Positions 18,120-30,234 are shown, numbered from the stretch's first letter. The stretch: DNA of 64,000 nt from Bartonella kosoyi (GCF_003606325.2 NZ_CP031843.2:806001-870000); one strand, 5' to 3'. Numbers and translations are program-made. Notes: generated by a model from the letters alone, not told the origin.

Positions 18120-18590
18120 ATGTCCCGTCGTCATAGAGCAGAAAAGCGTGAAATTAATCCAGATCCTAAATTTGGTGATTTGGTTATTACAAAATTTATG
18201 AATGCCATTATGTTTGATGGTAAAAAGTCAGTTGCAGAGCGTATTGTTTATGGTGCGCTTGATTCTGTAGAGAAAAAAGTAAAAACAGATCCAGTAGATC
18301 TCTTTCATCGGGCTTTAGAGAATGTTGCTCCTCATATTGAAGTTCGTTCTCGTCGTGTTGGGGGGGCTACTTATCAGGTTCCGATTGATGTTCGTCCTGA
18401 TCGTCGTCAGGCTCTTGCTATTCGTTGGTTGATTTCGGCAGCGCGTGGACGGAATGAAACAACAATGATTGAGCGTTTATCTGGTGAACTCATGGATGCG
18501 GCTAATAATCGCGGTTCTGCTGTGAAAAAGCGTGAGGATGTTCATCGTATGGCTGAGGCTAACCGTGCGTTCTCGCATTATCGCTGGTAG
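18120..18590 (+). CDS. rpsG: 30S ribosomal protein S7
   Basis: 156 residues, standard length. Conserved ends [20 protein letters not shown] and [16 protein letters not shown]. It nucleates assembly of the 30S head by binding the 3' domain of 16S rRNA and is the usual autoregulator of str operons. It lies 18 bases after rpsL. Confidence 0.98.
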   Translation: MSRRHRAEKREINPDPKFGDLVITKFMNAIMFDGKKSVAERIVYGALDSVEKKVKTDPVDLFHRALENVAPHIEVRSRRVGGATYQVPIDVRPDRRQALAIRWLISAARGRNETTMIERLSGELMDAANNRGSAVKKREDVHRMAEANRAFSHYRW

Positions 18591-18614
18591 AGGTTTTTAA
18601 CTAAGGCAAATATA

Positions 18615-20699
18615 ATGGCTCGCGAATATAAAATTGAAGATTATCGTAATTTTGGTATTATGGCACATATTGATGCCGGTAAGACTACGATGACTGAACG
18701 TATTCTGTTCTATACGGGTAAGAATCATAAAATCGGGGAAACGCATGATGGTGCTTCTACGATGGATTGGATGGAGCAGGAGCAAGAGCGCGGCATTACC
18801 ATCACATCTGCTGCGACGACGACGTTTTGGGAAGGGCGTGATGGTCGTAAGCGGCGCTTTAATATCATTGATACGCCAGGGCACGTTGATTTTACTATTG
18901 AGGTTGAGCGTTCTTTGCGTGTTCTTGATGGGGCGATAGCATTATTGGATGCTAATGCTGGTGTGGAGCCTCAAACAGAGACTGTTTGGCGGCAGGCTGA
19001 GAAGTATCGTGTCCCACGCATGGTTTTTGTTAATAAAATGGATAAAATAGGTGCTGATTTCTATCGTAGTGTAGAAATGGTTGGTTCTCGGTTGGGGGCT
19101 AAAGCACTTATTTTGCAGTTGCCGATTGGTGCTGAAAATGACTTTGAAGGTGTTGTTGATCTTGTTGAGATGAAAGCTTTAAAGTGGGATGGTTCTATTG
19201 GTGCTTCAGCGGTGATCGGTGAAATTCCTTCTGACTTAAAGGAAAAGGCTGAGGAATATCGCGAAAAACTCATTGAAATGGCTGTGGAGGTTGATGAGGC
19301 TGCTATGGAGGCTTATTTGGAAGGTGTTATGCCAACCAACGAGCAGCTTGTTGCTCTCATTCGTAAGGGAACCGTAGAGGTTCAGTTTCATCCTGTTCTT
19401 TGTGGTACGGCTTTTAAAAACAAGGGTGTGCAGCCGCTTTTGGATGCTGTTGTTTCTTATCTTCCTTCTCCGATTGATATTCCGGCGATTAAGGGTATTG
19501 ATGTAAAGACTGAGGCTGAGACAACGCGTGAATCTTCTGATGAAGCTCCGCTCTCTATGCTTGCTTTTAAAATTATGAATGATCCTTTTGTTGGTTCGTT
19601 GACTTTCTGTCGTATTTACTCTGGTAAAGTTCATAAAGGTATTTCTCTTGAGAACACTGTGAAGAAAAAGAAAGAGCGTTTAGGGCGTATGCTTCAAATG
19701 CATTCAAATTCTCGTGAGGATATTGAAGAAGCATTTGCTGGTGATATTGTTGCTCTTGCTGGCCTTAAGGAGACGACAACAGGGGATACGCTTTGTGATC
19801 CTTTGAAGCCTGTTATTTTGGAGCGTATGGAATTTCCAGAGCCTGTTATTGAGATTGCAATTGAACCGAAAACAAAAGCAGATCAGGAAAAAATGGGTAT
19901 TGCTCTTAATCGTTTAGCAGCGGAAGATCCTTCGTTTCGTGTTAAGTCTGATGAGGAATCAGGTCAGACTATTATAGCTGGAATGGGGGAGCTTCATCTT
20001 GATATTATCGTTGATCGTATGCGGCGTGAATTTAAGGTTGAGGCCAATGTTGGGCAGCCTCAGGTTGCATATCGTGAGTCAATTACTAAAATGGCGGAAA
20101 TTGATTACACCCATAAGAAACAATCCGGTGGTGCTGGTCAGTTTGCTCGTGTGAAAATTGTTTTTGAGCCTCACGAAGGTGATGATTTTATTTTTGAGTC
20201 GAAGATTGTTGGTGGTGCTGTCCCTAAAGAATATATTCCGGGTGTCCAGAAGGGGATTGAAAGTGTTATGGGGTCAGGACCTCTTGCAGGATTCCCTATG
20301 CTTGGTGTAAAAGCAACGCTCATTGATGGTGGTTATCACGATGTTGATTCTTCTGTGTTAGCTTTTGAAATTGCTGCTCGTGCAGCTTTTCGTGATGGCG
20401 CGAAGAAAGCTGGTGCACAGCTTCTTGAACCGATCATGAAGGTGGAAGTTGTTACGCCAGATGATTATGTTGGTGATGTTATTGGCGATCTCAATTCTCG
20501 TCGAGGGCAGATTTCAGGAACTGAAGCACGTGGTATTGCAACGGTTGTCAATGCGATGGTTCCATTGGCGAATATGTTTGGTTATGTGAATACCCTTCGC
20601 TCTATGAGTCAGGGGCGTGCGCAGTATACAATGCAGTTTGATCATTACGAGCCTGTTCCTTCAGCTGTTGCTTTGGAGATTCAAAAGAAATACGCGTAA
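18615..20699 (+). CDS. fusA: Elongation factor G
   Basis: Translocation GTPase, 694 residues. G1 [10 protein letters not shown]2/switch region [12 protein letters not shown]3 DTPGHVDFT and G4 NKMDKIGAD are intact, followed by domains II-V (for example [14 protein letters not shown] and the C-terminal [19 protein letters not shown] end). 24 bases after rpsG in the same transcript. Confidence 0.98.
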   Translation: MAREYKIEDYRNFGIMAHIDAGKTTMTERILFYTGKNHKIGETHDGASTMDWMEQEQERGITITSAATTTFWEGRDGRKRRFNIIDTPGHVDFTIEVERSLRVLDGAIALLDANAGVEPQTETVWRQAEKYRVPRMVFVNKMDKIGADFYRSVEMVGSRLGAKALILQLPIGAENDFEGVVDLVEMKALKWDGSIGASAVIGEIPSDLKEKAEEYREKLIEMAVEVDEAAMEAYLEGVMPTNEQLVALIRKGTVEVQFHPVLCGTAFKNKGVQPLLDAVVSYLPSPIDIPAIKGIDVKTEAETTRESSDEAPLSMLAFKIMNDPFVGSLTFCRIYSGKVHKGISLENTVKKKKERLGRMLQMHSNSREDIEEAFAGDIVALAGLKETTTGDTLCDPLKPVILERMEFPEPVIEIAIEPKTKADQEKMGIALNRLAAEDPSFRVKSDEESGQTIIAGMGELHLDIIVDRMRREFKVEANVGQPQVAYRESITKMAEIDYTHKKQSGGAGQFARVKIVFEPHEGDDFIFESKIVGGAVPKEYIPGVQKGIESVMGSGPLAGFPMLGVKATLIDGGYHDVDSSVLAFEIAARAAFRDGAKKAGAQLLEPIMKVEVVTPDDYVGDVIGDLNSRRGQISGTEARGIATVVNAMVPLANMFGYVNTLRSMSQGRAQYTMQFDHYEPVPSAVALEIQKKYA

Positions 20700-20762
20700 C
20701 TTCAGGTTGGTAAATTAATTTTTAACTTAGTCCTTGGCTTGGACGGAAAATGGAGAGCCCAA

Positions 20763-21938
20763 ATGGCGAAGAGCAAATTTGAACGAACAAAACCGCATGT
20801 TAATATTGGTACGATTGGTCACGTTGATCATGGGAAGACTTCGTTGACAGCAGCGATTACGAAATTTTTTGGTGAGTTTAAAGCATACGATCAAATTGAT
20901 GCAGCACCAGAAGAGCGTGCCCGTGGGATTACCATTTCTACAGCACACGTTGAGTATGAAACGGAAAGCCGTCACTATGCGCACGTTGACTGTCCTGGAC
21001 ACGCCGATTATGTGAAAAACATGATCACAGGGGCAGCGCAGATGGATGGTGCCATTTTGGTTGTTTCAGCAGCTGATGGTCCGATGCCACAGACCCGTGA
21101 GCATATTTTGCTTGCTCGTCAGGTTGGAGTTCCAGCGATTGTTGTTTTTCTCAATAAAGTTGATCAGGTTGATGATGCGGAGCTTTTGGAACTTGTAGAG
21201 CTTGAGGTTCGGGAACTTTTATCCAAATATGATTTTCCAGGAGATGAAATCCCAATTGTAAAAGGTTCTGCGTTAGCAGCCCTTGAGGATAAGGATAAAA
21301 GCATTGGTGAAGATGCGGTTCGTCTTTTAATGAGCGAGGTTGATAATTATATTCCAACCCCTGAGCGTCCTGTTGATCAACCATTCTTGATGCCGATAGA
21401 GGATGTGTTTTCGATTTCGGGTCGTGGGACGGTTGTTACGGGTCGTGTTGAGCGTGGTGTTATTAAAGTTGGAGAAGAAATCGAGATTATTGGTATTCGC
21501 CCAACATCTAAGACGACGGTGACAGGTGTTGAAATGTTCCGCAAGCTTTTAGATCAAGGTCAAGCTGGAGATAATATTGGCGCGCTGCTTCGTGGTGTTG
21601 ACCGTGAAGGCATTGAGCGTGGTCAAGTATTGGCAAAACCAGGATCGGTTACCCCACATACACGTTTTAAAGCGGAAGCTTACATTTTGACGAAAGATGA
21701 AGGGGGTCGTCATACGCCGTTTTTCACGAATTATCGTCCACAGTTTTACTTCCGTACGACAGATGTTACGGGTATTGTTACGCTTCCAGAAGGAACTGAA
21801 ATGGTTATGCCCGGTGATAATGTTGCGATGGATGTGTCATTGATTGTGCCGATAGCGATGGAAGAGAAGCTTCGTTTTGCTATTCGTGAAGGTGGTCGTA
21901 CTGTTGGTGCCGGTATCGTCTCTAAAATCATTGAATAA
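20763..21938 (+). CDS. tuf: Elongation factor Tu
   Basis: 391 residues from ATG 20763 ([16 protein letters not shown]), which has GGAGAG upstream; the eight-codon upstream extension is rejected. Delivers aminoacyl-tRNA to the ribosome. G1 GHVDHGKTS, switch [15 protein letters not shown]3 DCPGHADY and G4 NKVDQVDD are intact. It closes the str part of the cluster. No second tuf copy lies in the window. Confidence 0.98.
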   Translation: MAKSKFERTKPHVNIGTIGHVDHGKTSLTAAITKFFGEFKAYDQIDAAPEERARGITISTAHVEYETESRHYAHVDCPGHADYVKNMITGAAQMDGAILVVSAADGPMPQTREHILLARQVGVPAIVVFLNKVDQVDDAELLELVELEVRELLSKYDFPGDEIPIVKGSALAALEDKDKSIGEDAVRLLMSEVDNYIPTPERPVDQPFLMPIEDVFSISGRGTVVTGRVERGVIKVGEEIEIIGIRPTSKTTVTGVEMFRKLLDQGQAGDNIGALLRGVDREGIERGQVLAKPGSVTPHTRFKAEAYILTKDEGGRHTPFFTNYRPQFYFRTTDVTGIVTLPEGTEMVMPGDNVAMDVSLIVPIAMEEKLRFAIREGGRTVGAGIVSKIIE

Positions 21939-21951
21939 ATAATGCTTGTTG

Positions 21952-21979
21952 AGCGCCTTGATTATTGAAGGCGCTTTAT
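21952..21979 (+). terminator. Hairpin between tuf and rpsJ (attenuator-like)
   Basis: Perfect 8-bp stem AGCGCCTT / AAGGCGCT with loop GATTATTG, followed by only TTATA. The short T-tract suggests partial termination between the str and S10 sections. Confidence 0.55.
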
Positions 21980-21999
21980 ATGACAGGGAAATAAAGAGC

Positions 22000-22308
22000 A
22001 TGAACAGTCAAAATATTCGCATTCGCTTGAAAGCGTTTGATCATAGAATTCTTGATACGTCGACGCGAGAAATTGTATCGACTGCTAAACGGACTGGTGC
22101 AAATGTCCGTGGTCCTATTCCGCTTCCAACGCGGATTGAGAAATTTACGGTCAATCGTGGACCGCATATCGATAAGAAGAGCCGTGAGCAGTTTGAAATG
22201 CGTACCCATAAGCGTCTTCTTGATATTGTTGATCCAACGCCGCAAACAGTGGATGCGCTTATGAAGCTCGATCTTTCTGCTGGTGTGGATGTAGAAATTA
22301 AGCTCTGA
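22000..22308 (+). CDS. rpsJ: 30S ribosomal protein S10
   Basis: 102 residues starting [16 protein letters not shown] at ATG 22000; the extension to 21946 would cross the tuf hairpin and is rejected. S10 is part of the 30S head and also the NusE antitermination factor. First gene of the S10 section. Confidence 0.97.
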   Translation: MNSQNIRIRLKAFDHRILDTSTREIVSTAKRTGANVRGPIPLPTRIEKFTVNRGPHIDKKSREQFEMRTHKRLLDIVDPTPQTVDALMKLDLSAGVDVEIKL

Positions 22309-22335
22309 GGTTTGAGGACAGAAGGAACAGACCCG

Positions 22336-23073
22336 ATGCGTTCAGGTGTAATAGCACAGAAGCTGGGCATGACCCGTATTTATAATGATGCTGGTGAGCA
22401 TGTACCGGTGACAGTACTTCGTTTGGAGAATTGTCAAGTCGTTGCTCAGCGTACAGTTGAAAAGAATGGTTATACTGCTGTTCAATTAGGTGTAGGCTTT
22501 GCTAAGGTTAAGAATACTTCACAAGCTCTTCGTGGACATTTTGCTAAGGCTTCTGTTGAGCCTAAAGCCAAAATAGCAGAGTTTCGTGTGAGCCCCGATA
22601 ATCTCCTTGATATCGGTACTGAGATTACAGTGGAACATTTTGTCCCAGGGCAGCGTGTTGATGTGACGGGCACCAGTATTGGTAAGGGATTTGCCGGTGT
22701 TATGAAACGGCATAACTTTGGTGGGCACCGCGCTTCCCATGGTAATTCGATCACACATCGTGCTCATGGTTCTACGGGGCAGTGCCAAGATCCTGGTAAA
22801 GTTTTTAAAGGGAAAAAAATGGCTGGCCATATGGGGCAGGTGCGTGTAACAACACAAAATATTGAAGTTGTTTCCACTGATGTTGAGCGTGGTTTAATTT
22901 TAGTGCGTGGTGCTGTTTCTGGTTCGAAGGGATCGTGGATTTTGGTAAGAGATGCCGTGAAGAAACCTCTTCCTGATAATGCTCCAAAGCCTGCTGGTAT
23001 TCGCCGTCTTGTGAAGGAGAAAACAGAAATGATTACTCCGGTGACGGAGACCTCTGAAGTTGAGGGAGCCTAA
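22336..23073 (+). CDS. rplC: 50S ribosomal protein L3
   Basis: 245 residues from ATG 22336 ([16 protein letters not shown]). It has the alphaproteobacterial C-terminal extension ([19 protein letters not shown]), which makes it longer than the ~209-residue E. coli protein. The peptidyl-transferase-proximal loop [20 protein letters not shown], which carries the Gln methylated by PrmB in other bacteria, is intact. Confidence 0.97.
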   Translation: MRSGVIAQKLGMTRIYNDAGEHVPVTVLRLENCQVVAQRTVEKNGYTAVQLGVGFAKVKNTSQALRGHFAKASVEPKAKIAEFRVSPDNLLDIGTEITVEHFVPGQRVDVTGTSIGKGFAGVMKRHNFGGHRASHGNSITHRAHGSTGQCQDPGKVFKGKKMAGHMGQVRVTTQNIEVVSTDVERGLILVRGAVSGSKGSWILVRDAVKKPLPDNAPKPAGIRRLVKEKTEMITPVTETSEVEGA

Positions 23074-23075
23074 TA

Positions 23076-23696
23076 ATGGATCTTGTAATTAAAACTCTTG
23101 ATGGTCATGAAGCTGGTAAATTAAAAGTTTCTGAATCTATCTTTGATCTTGTTCCACGTGAGGACATTTTACAACGTGTTGTTCGTTGGCAACTTGCTCG
23201 TCGTCAACAAGGAACGCATCAGTCTCAAGGGCGGTCTGATGTATCACGAACAGGGGCAAAGATGTTCAAACAAAAGGGAACTGGGCGTGCTCGGCATTCA
23301 TCTGCTCGTGCCCCGCAGTTTCGAGGTGGGGGTAAGGCCCATGGGCCAGTGGTTCGTAGCCATGCGCATGATCTTCCTAAAAAGATTCGTGCCCTTGGGT
23401 TACGTCTTGCTTTATCTGCAAAATTAAAAGCAAAAGATTTAATTATTGTGGATGAGTTGATTGTTAAGGATGCTAAAACGAAAAAGCTTGTTTCCCATTT
23501 TTCTAAGCTTGGCTTTAATAATGCTCTGTTGATTGGTGGTCAAGAGATTGATATTAACTTTTCTCGTGCAGCATCGAATATCCCTAATATTGATATTTTG
23601 CCCATTCAGGGAATTAATGTTTATGATATTATGCGTCGCAGCAAACTTGTTTTATCAAAGGCAGCTGTTGAGGCTCTTGAGGAGCGTTTTAAATGA
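23076..23696 (+). CDS. rplD: 50S ribosomal protein L4
   Basis: 206 residues. Two bases after rplC. The tunnel-lining loop ([20 protein letters not shown], then [11 protein letters not shown]) is intact. In E. coli L4 represses its own S10 operon; no S10-leader-like structure is evident here. The stop overlaps the rplW start as ATGA. Confidence 0.97.
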
Positions 23697-23986
23697 CAGA
23701 TCTTCGCCATTATGATGTAATTATTAGTCCAGTTATTACTGAAAAGTCGACTATGATTTCTGAATATAATCAAGTTGCTTTTAATGTCGCGCCGAAAGCG
23801 ACGAAACCTGAAATTAAGGCTGCTGTTGAAGCGCTTTTTAGCGTGAAAGTAAAAGCAGTTAACACGATCGTCCGTAAGGGTAAAGTGAAACGTTTTAAAG
23901 GTATTGTTGGTCGGCAGAGTGATGTCAAAAAAGCGATCGTAACTCTGGCCAGTGGTCAGACTATCGACGTTTCGACAGGTCTTTAA
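23693..23986 (+). CDS. rplW: 50S ribosomal protein L23
   Basis: 97 residues with the conserved [13 protein letters not shown] start and the [11 protein letters not shown] loop. Lies at the exit of the peptide tunnel and docks trigger factor, SRP and SecYEG. Its ATG overlaps the rplD stop by four bases. Confidence 0.97.
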
Positions 23987-24007
23987 AGAGGCTCGGAGAT
24001 AGGAATA

Positions 24008-24841
24008 ATGGCACTTAAGCAATTTAATCCAACGACACCTGGGCAGCGTCAGCTTGTCATTGTGGAGCGTTCTTGTCTTTATAAGGGAAAACCTGTAAAG
24101 ATGTTGACGGAAGGTTTGTCTTCAAAGGGTGGACGTAATAATCGTGGTCGTGTTACCGCTCGTTTTCAGGGTGGTGGTCATAAACGGAGTTATCGGTTTG
24201 TAGACTTTAAACGTGTTAAGCGTGATGTTTCAGCGAAAGTTGAGCGTTTAGAGTATGATCCTAATCGCACTGCTTTTATCGCACTCATTCGCTATGAGGA
24301 TGGACAATTAAGTTATATTCTTGCACCACAACGTCTTGGTGTGGGAGATTCTATTATCGCTGGTTCAAATGTTGATGTAAAACCAGGGAATGCTATGCCC
24401 CTTGGTAATATGCCTGTAGGCACGATTATTCATAATGTTGAAATGAAGCCAGGAAAAGGAGGGCAGATCGCACGTTCAGCTGGTACTTATGCACAGTTGG
24501 TTGGGCGTGATCAAGGAATGGCTATTCTTCGTCTTAATTCTGGAGAACAGCGTTTGGTCTCTAGCAGCTGTTTTGCAACTGTTGGTGCTGTTTCAAATCC
24601 TGATCATGGGAATATTAATGATGGTAAGGCAGGTCGGTCACGTTGGCGTGGTAAGCGTCCACATGTTCGTGGTGTTGCAATGAATCCCGTTGATCATCCA
24701 CACGGTGGTGGTGAAGGTCGTACATCGGGGGGGCGTCATCCAGTATCTCCTTGGGGTAAACCTACAAAAGGTAAGCGTACGCGCTCCAATAAAGCCACTG
24801 ATAAGTTTATTATGCGTACGCGTCATCAGCGCAAGAAATAA
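24008..24841 (+). CDS. rplB: 50S ribosomal protein L2
   Basis: 277 residues, family length. Conserved elements [19 protein letters not shown] and the C-terminal [18 protein letters not shown] that contains the His close to the peptidyl-transferase centre. Needed for subunit association and peptidyl transfer. Confidence 0.98.
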   Translation: MALKQFNPTTPGQRQLVIVERSCLYKGKPVKMLTEGLSSKGGRNNRGRVTARFQGGGHKRSYRFVDFKRVKRDVSAKVERLEYDPNRTAFIALIRYEDGQLSYILAPQRLGVGDSIIAGSNVDVKPGNAMPLGNMPVGTIIHNVEMKPGKGGQIARSAGTYAQLVGRDQGMAILRLNSGEQRLVSSSCFATVGAVSNPDHGNINDGKAGRSRWRGKRPHVRGVAMNPVDHPHGGGEGRTSGGRHPVSPWGKPTKGKRTRSNKATDKFIMRTRHQRKK

Positions 24842-24856
24842 GAAAGGTAGTCTGAA

Positions 24857-25135
24857 GTGGTTCGTTCAGTTTGGAAAGGTCCGTTTGTTGACGGCTATCT
24901 TCTTGGTAAAGCAGAGAAGGTACGTGCAAGTGGGCGCAATGAAGTTATAAAAATATGGAGTCGTCGCTCTACTATTTTGCCGCAATTTGTTGGTCTGACT
25001 TTTGGTGTTTACAACGGCAATAAGCATATTCCTGTTTCTGTTTCTGAAGAGATGGTTGGACATAAGTTTGGTGAGTTCGCTCCTACCCGGACTTATTATG
25101 GTCATGGTGCCGATAAAAAAGCGAAGAGGAAGTAG
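24857..25135 (+). CDS. rpsS: 30S ribosomal protein S19
   Basis: 92 residues. The start is GTG (24857), giving [16 protein letters not shown], the conserved N-terminus; no ATG is available nearby. Ends [16 protein letters not shown]. 30S head protein binding with S13. Confidence 0.97.
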
Positions 25136-25137
25136 GA

Positions 25138-25527
25138 ATGGGAAAAGCTAAGGTTCCGCGCCAGCTTAAAGATAATGAAGCAAAGGCTGTCACACGAACA
25201 ATTCGTGTTAGTCCGCAGAAGCTTAATTTAGTTGCTGCAATGATTCGCGGGAAAAGAGTTAATGTGGCGCTCGCTGATTTGACATTTTCGCGTAAACGTA
25301 TTGCTGCTACTGTGAAAAAAACGCTTGAATCAGCGATTGCAAACGCAGAGAATAACCACGATCTTGATATTGATTCGCTTATTGTCGCAGAGGCTTATGT
25401 TGGTAAGTCGATTGTGATGAAACGTTTTCATGTTCGTGGTCGCGGGCGTGCTAGTCGAATTGAGCGTCCATTTTCACATCTTACTATTATTGTTCGTGAA
25501 GTTAGCGAAAAAGTGGAGGCCGCATAA
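25138..25527 (+). CDS. rplV: 50S ribosomal protein L22
   Basis: 129 residues, starting [18 protein letters not shown] and including the tunnel-hairpin region [15 protein letters not shown] where macrolide-resistance changes occur in other bacteria; no disruption seen. The stop overlaps the rpsC ATG by one base. Confidence 0.97.
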   Translation: MGKAKVPRQLKDNEAKAVTRTIRVSPQKLNLVAAMIRGKRVNVALADLTFSRKRIAATVKKTLESAIANAENNHDLDIDSLIVAEAYVGKSIVMKRFHVRGRGRASRIERPFSHLTIIVREVSEKVEAA

Positions 25528-26237
25528 TGGGTCAGAAGATCAATCCAATAGGACTTCGTCTGGGTGTTAATCGGACCTGGGATTCTCGTTGGTATGCTGA
25601 TAGTGGTGAATATGGGCGTCTTCTTCATGAAGATTTGAAAATTCGTTCTTATGTGCTTGAAGAACTTAAACAGGCAGCGATTTCTAAGGTTGTGATTGAA
25701 CGCCCTCATAAAAAGTGTCGTGTTACGATTCATTCTGCACGTCCTGGTTTGATTATCGGTAAAAAGGGTGCTGATATCGAGAAGCTTCGTCGTAAGCTTT
25801 CAGAAATGACCAATGCTGAAACTTCATTGAATATTGTGGAGATTCGTAAGCCAGAGATTGATGCGACGATTATTGCGCAATCAATTGCTCAACAGTTAGA
25901 GCGTCGCGTTGCTTTTCGTCGTGCTATGAAGCGTGCTGTTCAGTCTGCTATGCGTCTTGGTGCAGAAGGTATTCGTATCAATTGTTCTGGTCGTCTTGGT
26001 GGTGCTGAAATTGCGCGTATGGAATGGTATCGTGAAGGTCGTGTTCCACTTCATACCTTGCGTTCTGATGTCGATTACGGTACAGCAGAAGCTAAGACTG
26101 CTTACGGTATTTGTGGTATTAAAGTTTGGGTCTTTAAGGGTGAGATTCTTGAACATGATCCGATGGCTTCAGAACGTCGTGCAACGGAAGCTGATCAATC
26201 TGGTTCTTCATCGAATCGTCGCCGCGAAAATGCTTAG
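25527..26237 (+). CDS. rpsC: 30S ribosomal protein S3
   Basis: 236 residues. KH-domain motif [17 protein letters not shown] and conserved start [13 protein letters not shown]. Part of the mRNA entry channel with helicase activity. The C-terminal tail is polar ([14 protein letters not shown]), as usual in this order. Confidence 0.98.
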   Translation: MGQKINPIGLRLGVNRTWDSRWYADSGEYGRLLHEDLKIRSYVLEELKQAAISKVVIERPHKKCRVTIHSARPGLIIGKKGADIEKLRRKLSEMTNAETSLNIVEIRKPEIDATIIAQSIAQQLERRVAFRRAMKRAVQSAMRLGAEGIRINCSGRLGGAEIARMEWYREGRVPLHTLRSDVDYGTAEAKTAYGICGIKVWVFKGEILEHDPMASERRATEADQSGSSSNRRRENA

Positions 26238-26273
26238 TTTTTGAGATTAAACTAAAATTTGGAGTAGAGAACA

Positions 26274-26687
26274 ATGTTGCAGCCAAAGCGCACAAAGTTC
26301 CGTAAGCAGTTCAAGGGCCGTATTCACGGTGTTGCGAAGGGTGGTACGGATTTGAATTTCGGTGCCTACGGTTTGAAAGCTGTTGAGCCGGAGCGGGTTA
26401 CTGCTCGTCAAATTGAAGCGGCGCGTCGTGCGATTACACGTTATATGAAACGTTCTGGTCGTGTATGGATTCGTATTTTTCCAGATCTTCCGGTTACATC
26501 TAAGCCGACTGAAGTTCGTATGGGTAAAGGTAAGGGAAGTGTTGATTATTGGGCTGCACGTGTTGCTCCTGGGCGCGTCATGTTTGAGCTTGATGGGGTT
26601 CCTGAAGATGTTGCACGTGAAGCACTAAGGTTGGGTGCTGCAAAGTTGCCTATAAAAACGCGTTTCATTCAGCGTATTGCGGAATAA
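26274..26687 (+). CDS. rplP: 50S ribosomal protein L16
   Basis: 137 residues beginning [16 protein letters not shown] and containing [18 protein letters not shown]. Contacts the A-site tRNA and is one of the late assembly proteins of the large subunit. Confidence 0.98.
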   Translation: MLQPKRTKFRKQFKGRIHGVAKGGTDLNFGAYGLKAVEPERVTARQIEAARRAITRYMKRSGRVWIRIFPDLPVTSKPTEVRMGKGKGSVDYWAARVAPGRVMFELDGVPEDVAREALRLGAAKLPIKTRFIQRIAE

Positions 26688-26699
26688 AGAGGTTAAGCG

Positions 26700-26900
26700 A
26701 TGAGAGCCAGAGAATTACGGGCGCAAACGCTCGACCAAATGAAAGATGAATTGGCTAAATTAAAGAAAGAGCAATTTAATTTGCGCTTTCAAAAAGCAAC
26801 AGGTCAATTAGAAAAGACTGCACGTGTTAGACAAGTTCGTCGTGATATTGCGCGCATTAAGACTTTTCTTCGTCAAAAATTAAGTGAAAGCAAGGTTTAA
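26700..26900 (+). CDS. rpmC: 50S ribosomal protein L29
   Basis: 66 residues, start [14 protein letters not shown] and the [20 protein letters not shown] block. Small helical protein near the tunnel exit. Compact spacing with rplP and rpsQ. Confidence 0.97.
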   Translation: MRARELRAQTLDQMKDELAKLKKEQFNLRFQKATGQLEKTARVRQVRRDIARIKTFLRQKLSESKV

Positions 26901-26911
26901 GGAAATAAGAG

Positions 26912-27151
26912 ATGCCTAAACGCGTTTTGCAGGGTGTTGTTATTAGCGACAAAAGCGATAAGACTGTCGTTGTCAAAGTTGAGCGTCGTTATTCTCATCC
27001 GCTTCTTAAGAAGACTGTTCGGCAGTCTAAAAATTATAAAGCGCATGACGAAAACAACCAATTCAAGATTGGGGATCAAGTTTCTATTCAAGAATCTAGA
27101 CCAATTTCGAAAGATAAATGTTGGATTGTTGTAAAAGACAATGTAGCGTAA
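26912..27151 (+). CDS. rpsQ: 30S ribosomal protein S17
   Basis: 79 residues with [20 protein letters not shown] and [20 protein letters not shown]. Primary 16S rRNA binder of the 30S body. A 146-base gap follows, the first long gap of the cluster, where the S10 section passes to the spc section. A TTGATA with a poor -10 (TTTATG) 17 bases later is present there but is too weak to call a promoter. Confidence 0.97.
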   Translation: MPKRVLQGVVISDKSDKTVVVKVERRYSHPLLKKTVRQSKNYKAHDENNQFKIGDQVSIQESRPISKDKCWIVVKDNVA

Positions 27152-27297
27152 TCAGTTAAGTTTATTGTTTTAGAATTTAACAGTGGTTTTTCATTGATAC
27201 ATTTCAAAGCGATGACTTTATGTTTATTTGGCAGGCAAATCTGATTGTGTAATAAAAGATACAAGAAGATATATGTGTTAAGAAAAGGTGGCCAGTC

Positions 27298-27666
27298 ATG
27301 ATTCAGATGCAAACAAATCTCGACGTTGCTGATAATTCTGGTGCTCGTCGTGTCATGTGCATCAAGGTGTTAGGCGGTTCAAAGCGGAAATATGCTTCCG
27401 TCGGTGACATTATTGTTGTTTCGGTTAAGGATGCTATTCCTCGTGGACGTGTTAAAAAGGGTGATGTGATGAAAGCTGTTGTGGTGCGTACTGCTAAGGA
27501 TATTCGTCGCGCAGATGGTAGCGTCATTCGTTTTGATAGTAATGCTGCAGTTTTAGTCGATAACAAAAAAGAGCCGATTGGTACGCGTATCTTTGGACCT
27601 GTTCCCCGTGAATTGCGTGGGAGGAATCATATGAAGATCATCTCGCTTGCTCCTGAAGTGCTATAA
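27298..27666 (+). CDS. rplN: 50S ribosomal protein L14
   Basis: 122 residues with the conserved [20 protein letters not shown] start and the [19 protein letters not shown] end. At the subunit interface; binds the silencing factor RsfS in other bacteria. First gene of the spc section. Confidence 0.98.
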   Translation: MIQMQTNLDVADNSGARRVMCIKVLGGSKRKYASVGDIIVVSVKDAIPRGRVKKGDVMKAVVVRTAKDIRRADGSVIRFDSNAAVLVDNKKEPIGTRIFGPVPRELRGRNHMKIISLAPEVL

Positions 27667-27678
27667 GGAGTTAATATT

Positions 27679-27993
27679 ATGCAGAAGATTCGAAAAGGTG
27701 ATAAGGTTGTTGTTTTATCCGGTAAGGATAAAGGATTTACTGGTGAAGTAATTAAGGTTAGTCCAAAAGAGAATAAGGCTTTTGTTCGTGGGATTAATAT
27801 GATTAAACGTCATCAACGTCAAACACAGAAGCAAGAAGCTGGAATTATTTCTAAAGAAGCTCCGATTCATCTGTCTAATTTGGCGATTGCTGATCCTAAA
27901 GATGGTAAGCCTACACGCGTAGGTTTTCGTATGAATGCAGATGGTAATAAAGTACGTTTTGCCAAGCGTTCGGGAGAGTTGATTAATGGCTGA
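27679..27993 (+). CDS. rplX: 50S ribosomal protein L24
   Basis: 104 residues, KOW motif visible as [18 protein letters not shown]. Initiates 50S assembly. Its end overlaps the rplE start by eight bases, so the two are probably translationally coupled. Confidence 0.97.
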   Translation: MQKIRKGDKVVVLSGKDKGFTGEVIKVSPKENKAFVRGINMIKRHQRQTQKQEAGIISKEAPIHLSNLAIADPKDGKPTRVGFRMNADGNKVRFAKRSGELING

Positions 27994-28543
27994 AGAAAGA
28001 CAAATACCGCGTATGAAAGCGTATTACTTTGAAGTGATTCGTAAAGCGCTTCAAGAGAAGTTTAATTACAAAAATGCGATGCAAATTCCGCGGATTGATA
28101 AAATTGTAGTTAATATGGGGATAGGTGAAGCAACAGCTGATTCAAAGAAACCTTCTCTTGCTGCTGAGGATTTAGGACTCATAACAGGTCAGAAGGCTGT
28201 TATTACCCGTGCCCGTAATTCTATTGCGACCTTTAAAGTTCGTGAAGGAATGCCTCTTGGGGCTAAAGTGACATTGCGTAAAGATCGTATGTTTGAGTTT
28301 TTAGATCGTCTTGTTACGATTGCTCTTCCGCGCGTTCGTGACTTTCGTGGTTTAAATCCAAAGAGTTTTGATGGTCGTGGTAATTTTGCTATGGGTATTA
28401 AAGAACACATTGTGTTTCCAGAAATCAACTATGATAAAGTTGATCAAATTTGGGGCATGGATATTATCGTTTGTACGACAGCGAAAACGGATAATGAAGC
28501 GCGTGAGTTATTGCGTGCTTTTAATTTTCCTTTTCGTTCGTAA
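27986..28543 (+). CDS. rplE: 50S ribosomal protein L5
   Basis: 185 residues, with [16 protein letters not shown] near the start and [20 protein letters not shown] in the middle. Binds 5S rRNA and contacts the P-site tRNA. Overlaps rplX. Confidence 0.98.
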   Translation: MAEERQIPRMKAYYFEVIRKALQEKFNYKNAMQIPRIDKIVVNMGIGEATADSKKPSLAAEDLGLITGQKAVITRARNSIATFKVREGMPLGAKVTLRKDRMFEFLDRLVTIALPRVRDFRGLNPKSFDGRGNFAMGIKEHIVFPEINYDKVDQIWGMDIIVCTTAKTDNEARELLRAFNFPFRS

Positions 28544-28567
28544 CGGCAAATGTAGCGAGGTGAAGTT

Positions 28568-28873
28568 ATGGCCAAAGTAAGTGCCGTTGAGAAAAATAAG
28601 CGTCGTGAGGTGATGGTAAAGCGTTATGCTGCGCGTCGTGCACGTTTGAAAACAATCGTTATGGATCAGAAGGTTTCTCTTGAGGAACGTTTTAAAGCTT
28701 CTGTTCAGTTGGCAGAATTGCCGCGTAATTCTTCGAAAGTTCGTGTTCGTAATCGCTGTGAGGTTTCAGGTCGTCCGCGGGCTTATTATCGTAAATTAAA
28801 AATGTCACGGATTGCATTGCGTGAGCTTGGCTCTATTGGCCATATTCCTGGTATTGTAAAGTCTAGTTGGTAA
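28568..28873 (+). CDS. rpsN: 30S ribosomal protein S14
   Basis: 101 residues: the long form without zinc ligands (only one Cys in [15 protein letters not shown]), as in other proteobacteria. Ends [11 protein letters not shown]. Required for 30S head assembly. Confidence 0.98.
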   Translation: MAKVSAVEKNKRREVMVKRYAARRARLKTIVMDQKVSLEERFKASVQLAELPRNSSKVRVRNRCEVSGRPRAYYRKLKMSRIALRELGSIGHIPGIVKSSW

Positions 28874-28887
28874 GAGGAGATTATTTA

Positions 28888-29286
28888 ATGTCTATGTCAG
28901 ATCCTCTTGGTGATATGTTAACACGTATTCGTAATGCACTTGGTCGTAAAAAAGGCAAAGTGGTTACTCCAGCTTCAAAGCTTCGTGCACACGTTCTTGA
29001 TGTTCTTCAGTCGGAGGGTTATATTCGCGGATATAATCAAGTTGATTTGGGTGGTGGAAAAGCTGAGCTTGAAATCGAATTGAAGTATTTTGAAGGGATG
29101 GCTGCTATTCGTGAAATTTCGCGTGTGTCAAAGCCTGGTCGTCGTGTATATGTTTCTGCTAAGTCACTTCCGCAGGTGGCAAACGGTTTAGGTATTTCGA
29201 TTTTATCGACTCCTAAAGGCGTTATGGCTGATCATGAGGCGCGTGAACAGAATGTTGGTGGAGAACTCCTTTGTCGTGTTTTCTAA
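28888..29286 (+). CDS. rpsH: 30S ribosomal protein S8
   Basis: 132 residues from ATG 28888 ([17 protein letters not shown]) with AAGAGGAGA upstream; the longer frame from 28867 overlaps rpsN and is rejected. Central 16S rRNA binder; in E. coli it is the translational repressor of the spc operon. Confidence 0.97.
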   Translation: MSMSDPLGDMLTRIRNALGRKKGKVVTPASKLRAHVLDVLQSEGYIRGYNQVDLGGGKAELEIELKYFEGMAAIREISRVSKPGRRVYVSAKSLPQVANGLGISILSTPKGVMADHEAREQNVGGELLCRVF

Positions 29287-29325
29287 GGGATGTCAAGAAA
29301 ACGGAAGAAAAAGTAGGTTAGAACA

Positions 29326-29859
29326 ATGTCTCGTATTGGAAAAAAACCCATTTCAATTCCTTCTGGGGTTACTGCTACTGTTGAAGGTCAGCTGGTTAAG
29401 GCAAAAGGTCCAAAAGGTGAACTAAGTTACATCGTTAATGATGAGGTTTTAGTTAAACTCGAGGAAAATGTCATATCCGTTGTGCCACGGGATCAGTCAA
29501 AAGATGCGCGCTCTAAATGGGGTATGTCACGTTCAATGATTGAAAACATTTTTTGTGGTGTAAAAGATGGTTTTGAAAAAAGGTTAGAGATCAATGGGGT
29601 TGGTTATCGTGCTGCTTTGCAGGGTAAGGATATTCAACTCTCTCTAGGTTTTTCGCATGATGTGGTTTATAAAGTTCCATCGGGTGTTACTGTGACTGTT
29701 CCTAAGCCCACAGAGATTGTTATTTTTGGAATTGATAAACAGCAAGTTGGACAAGTTGCAGCGGAGATTCGCGAGTATCGTAGACCTGAGCCTTATAAGG
29801 GTAAAGGTGTTAAGCATGCAGATGAACGTATCTTCCGTAAAGAAGGTAAAAAGAAATAA
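29326..29859 (+). CDS. rplF: 50S ribosomal protein L6
   Basis: 177 residues, [20 protein letters not shown] start and the [17 protein letters not shown]-terminal signature. Located near the GTPase centre of the large subunit. Confidence 0.98.
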   Translation: MSRIGKKPISIPSGVTATVEGQLVKAKGPKGELSYIVNDEVLVKLEENVISVVPRDQSKDARSKWGMSRSMIENIFCGVKDGFEKRLEINGVGYRAALQGKDIQLSLGFSHDVVYKVPSGVTVTVPKPTEIVIFGIDKQQVGQVAAEIREYRRPEPYKGKGVKHADERIFRKEGKKK

Positions 29860-29871
29860 GGATTTTGTATT

Positions 29872-30234
29872 ATGGTTTCATCTAAGGACATTATCCAGCG
29901 TCGTGCAAGGCGTGTTCGTCGTAGAATAAAGATGGTTTCTCATGATCGTCCTCGGCTTAGCGTTTATCGTTCAAATCAGAACATCTATGCGCAAGTTATT
30001 GATGATTTACGGGGATGTACACTTGTTTCAGCCTCTACTCTTGAAAGTGATTTGAAAAAATCATTAAAAAGTGGGGCTGATAAAGAAGCCGCTTTTGCTG
30101 TAGGTAAGTTAATTGCTGAGCGTGCAAAAAAAGCTGGCGTTAATGAAGTGGTTTTTGATCGTGGCGCTTATGTGTACCATGGTCGAGTCAAAGCTTTGGC
30201 TGAGGCTGCTCGTGAAGGTGGTTTGAACTTTTAA
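29872..30234 (+). CDS. rplR: 50S ribosomal protein L18
   Basis: 120 residues with [20 protein letters not shown] and the end [15 protein letters not shown]. Binds 5S rRNA with L5. Followed by a 111-base gap with a small hairpin. Confidence 0.98.
   Translation: MVSSKDIIQRRARRVRRRIKMVSHDRPRLSVYRSNQNIYAQVIDDLRGCTLVSASTLESDLKKSLKSGADKEAAFAVGKLIAERAKKAGVNEVVFDRGAYVYHGRVKALAEAAREGGLNF

Noticed and set aside
27152-27297. Promoter before rplN (TTGATA, 17-base spacer, TTTATG)
   Set aside because: The -10 element matches only three of six consensus bases, and the surrounding AT-rich DNA makes such matches common.
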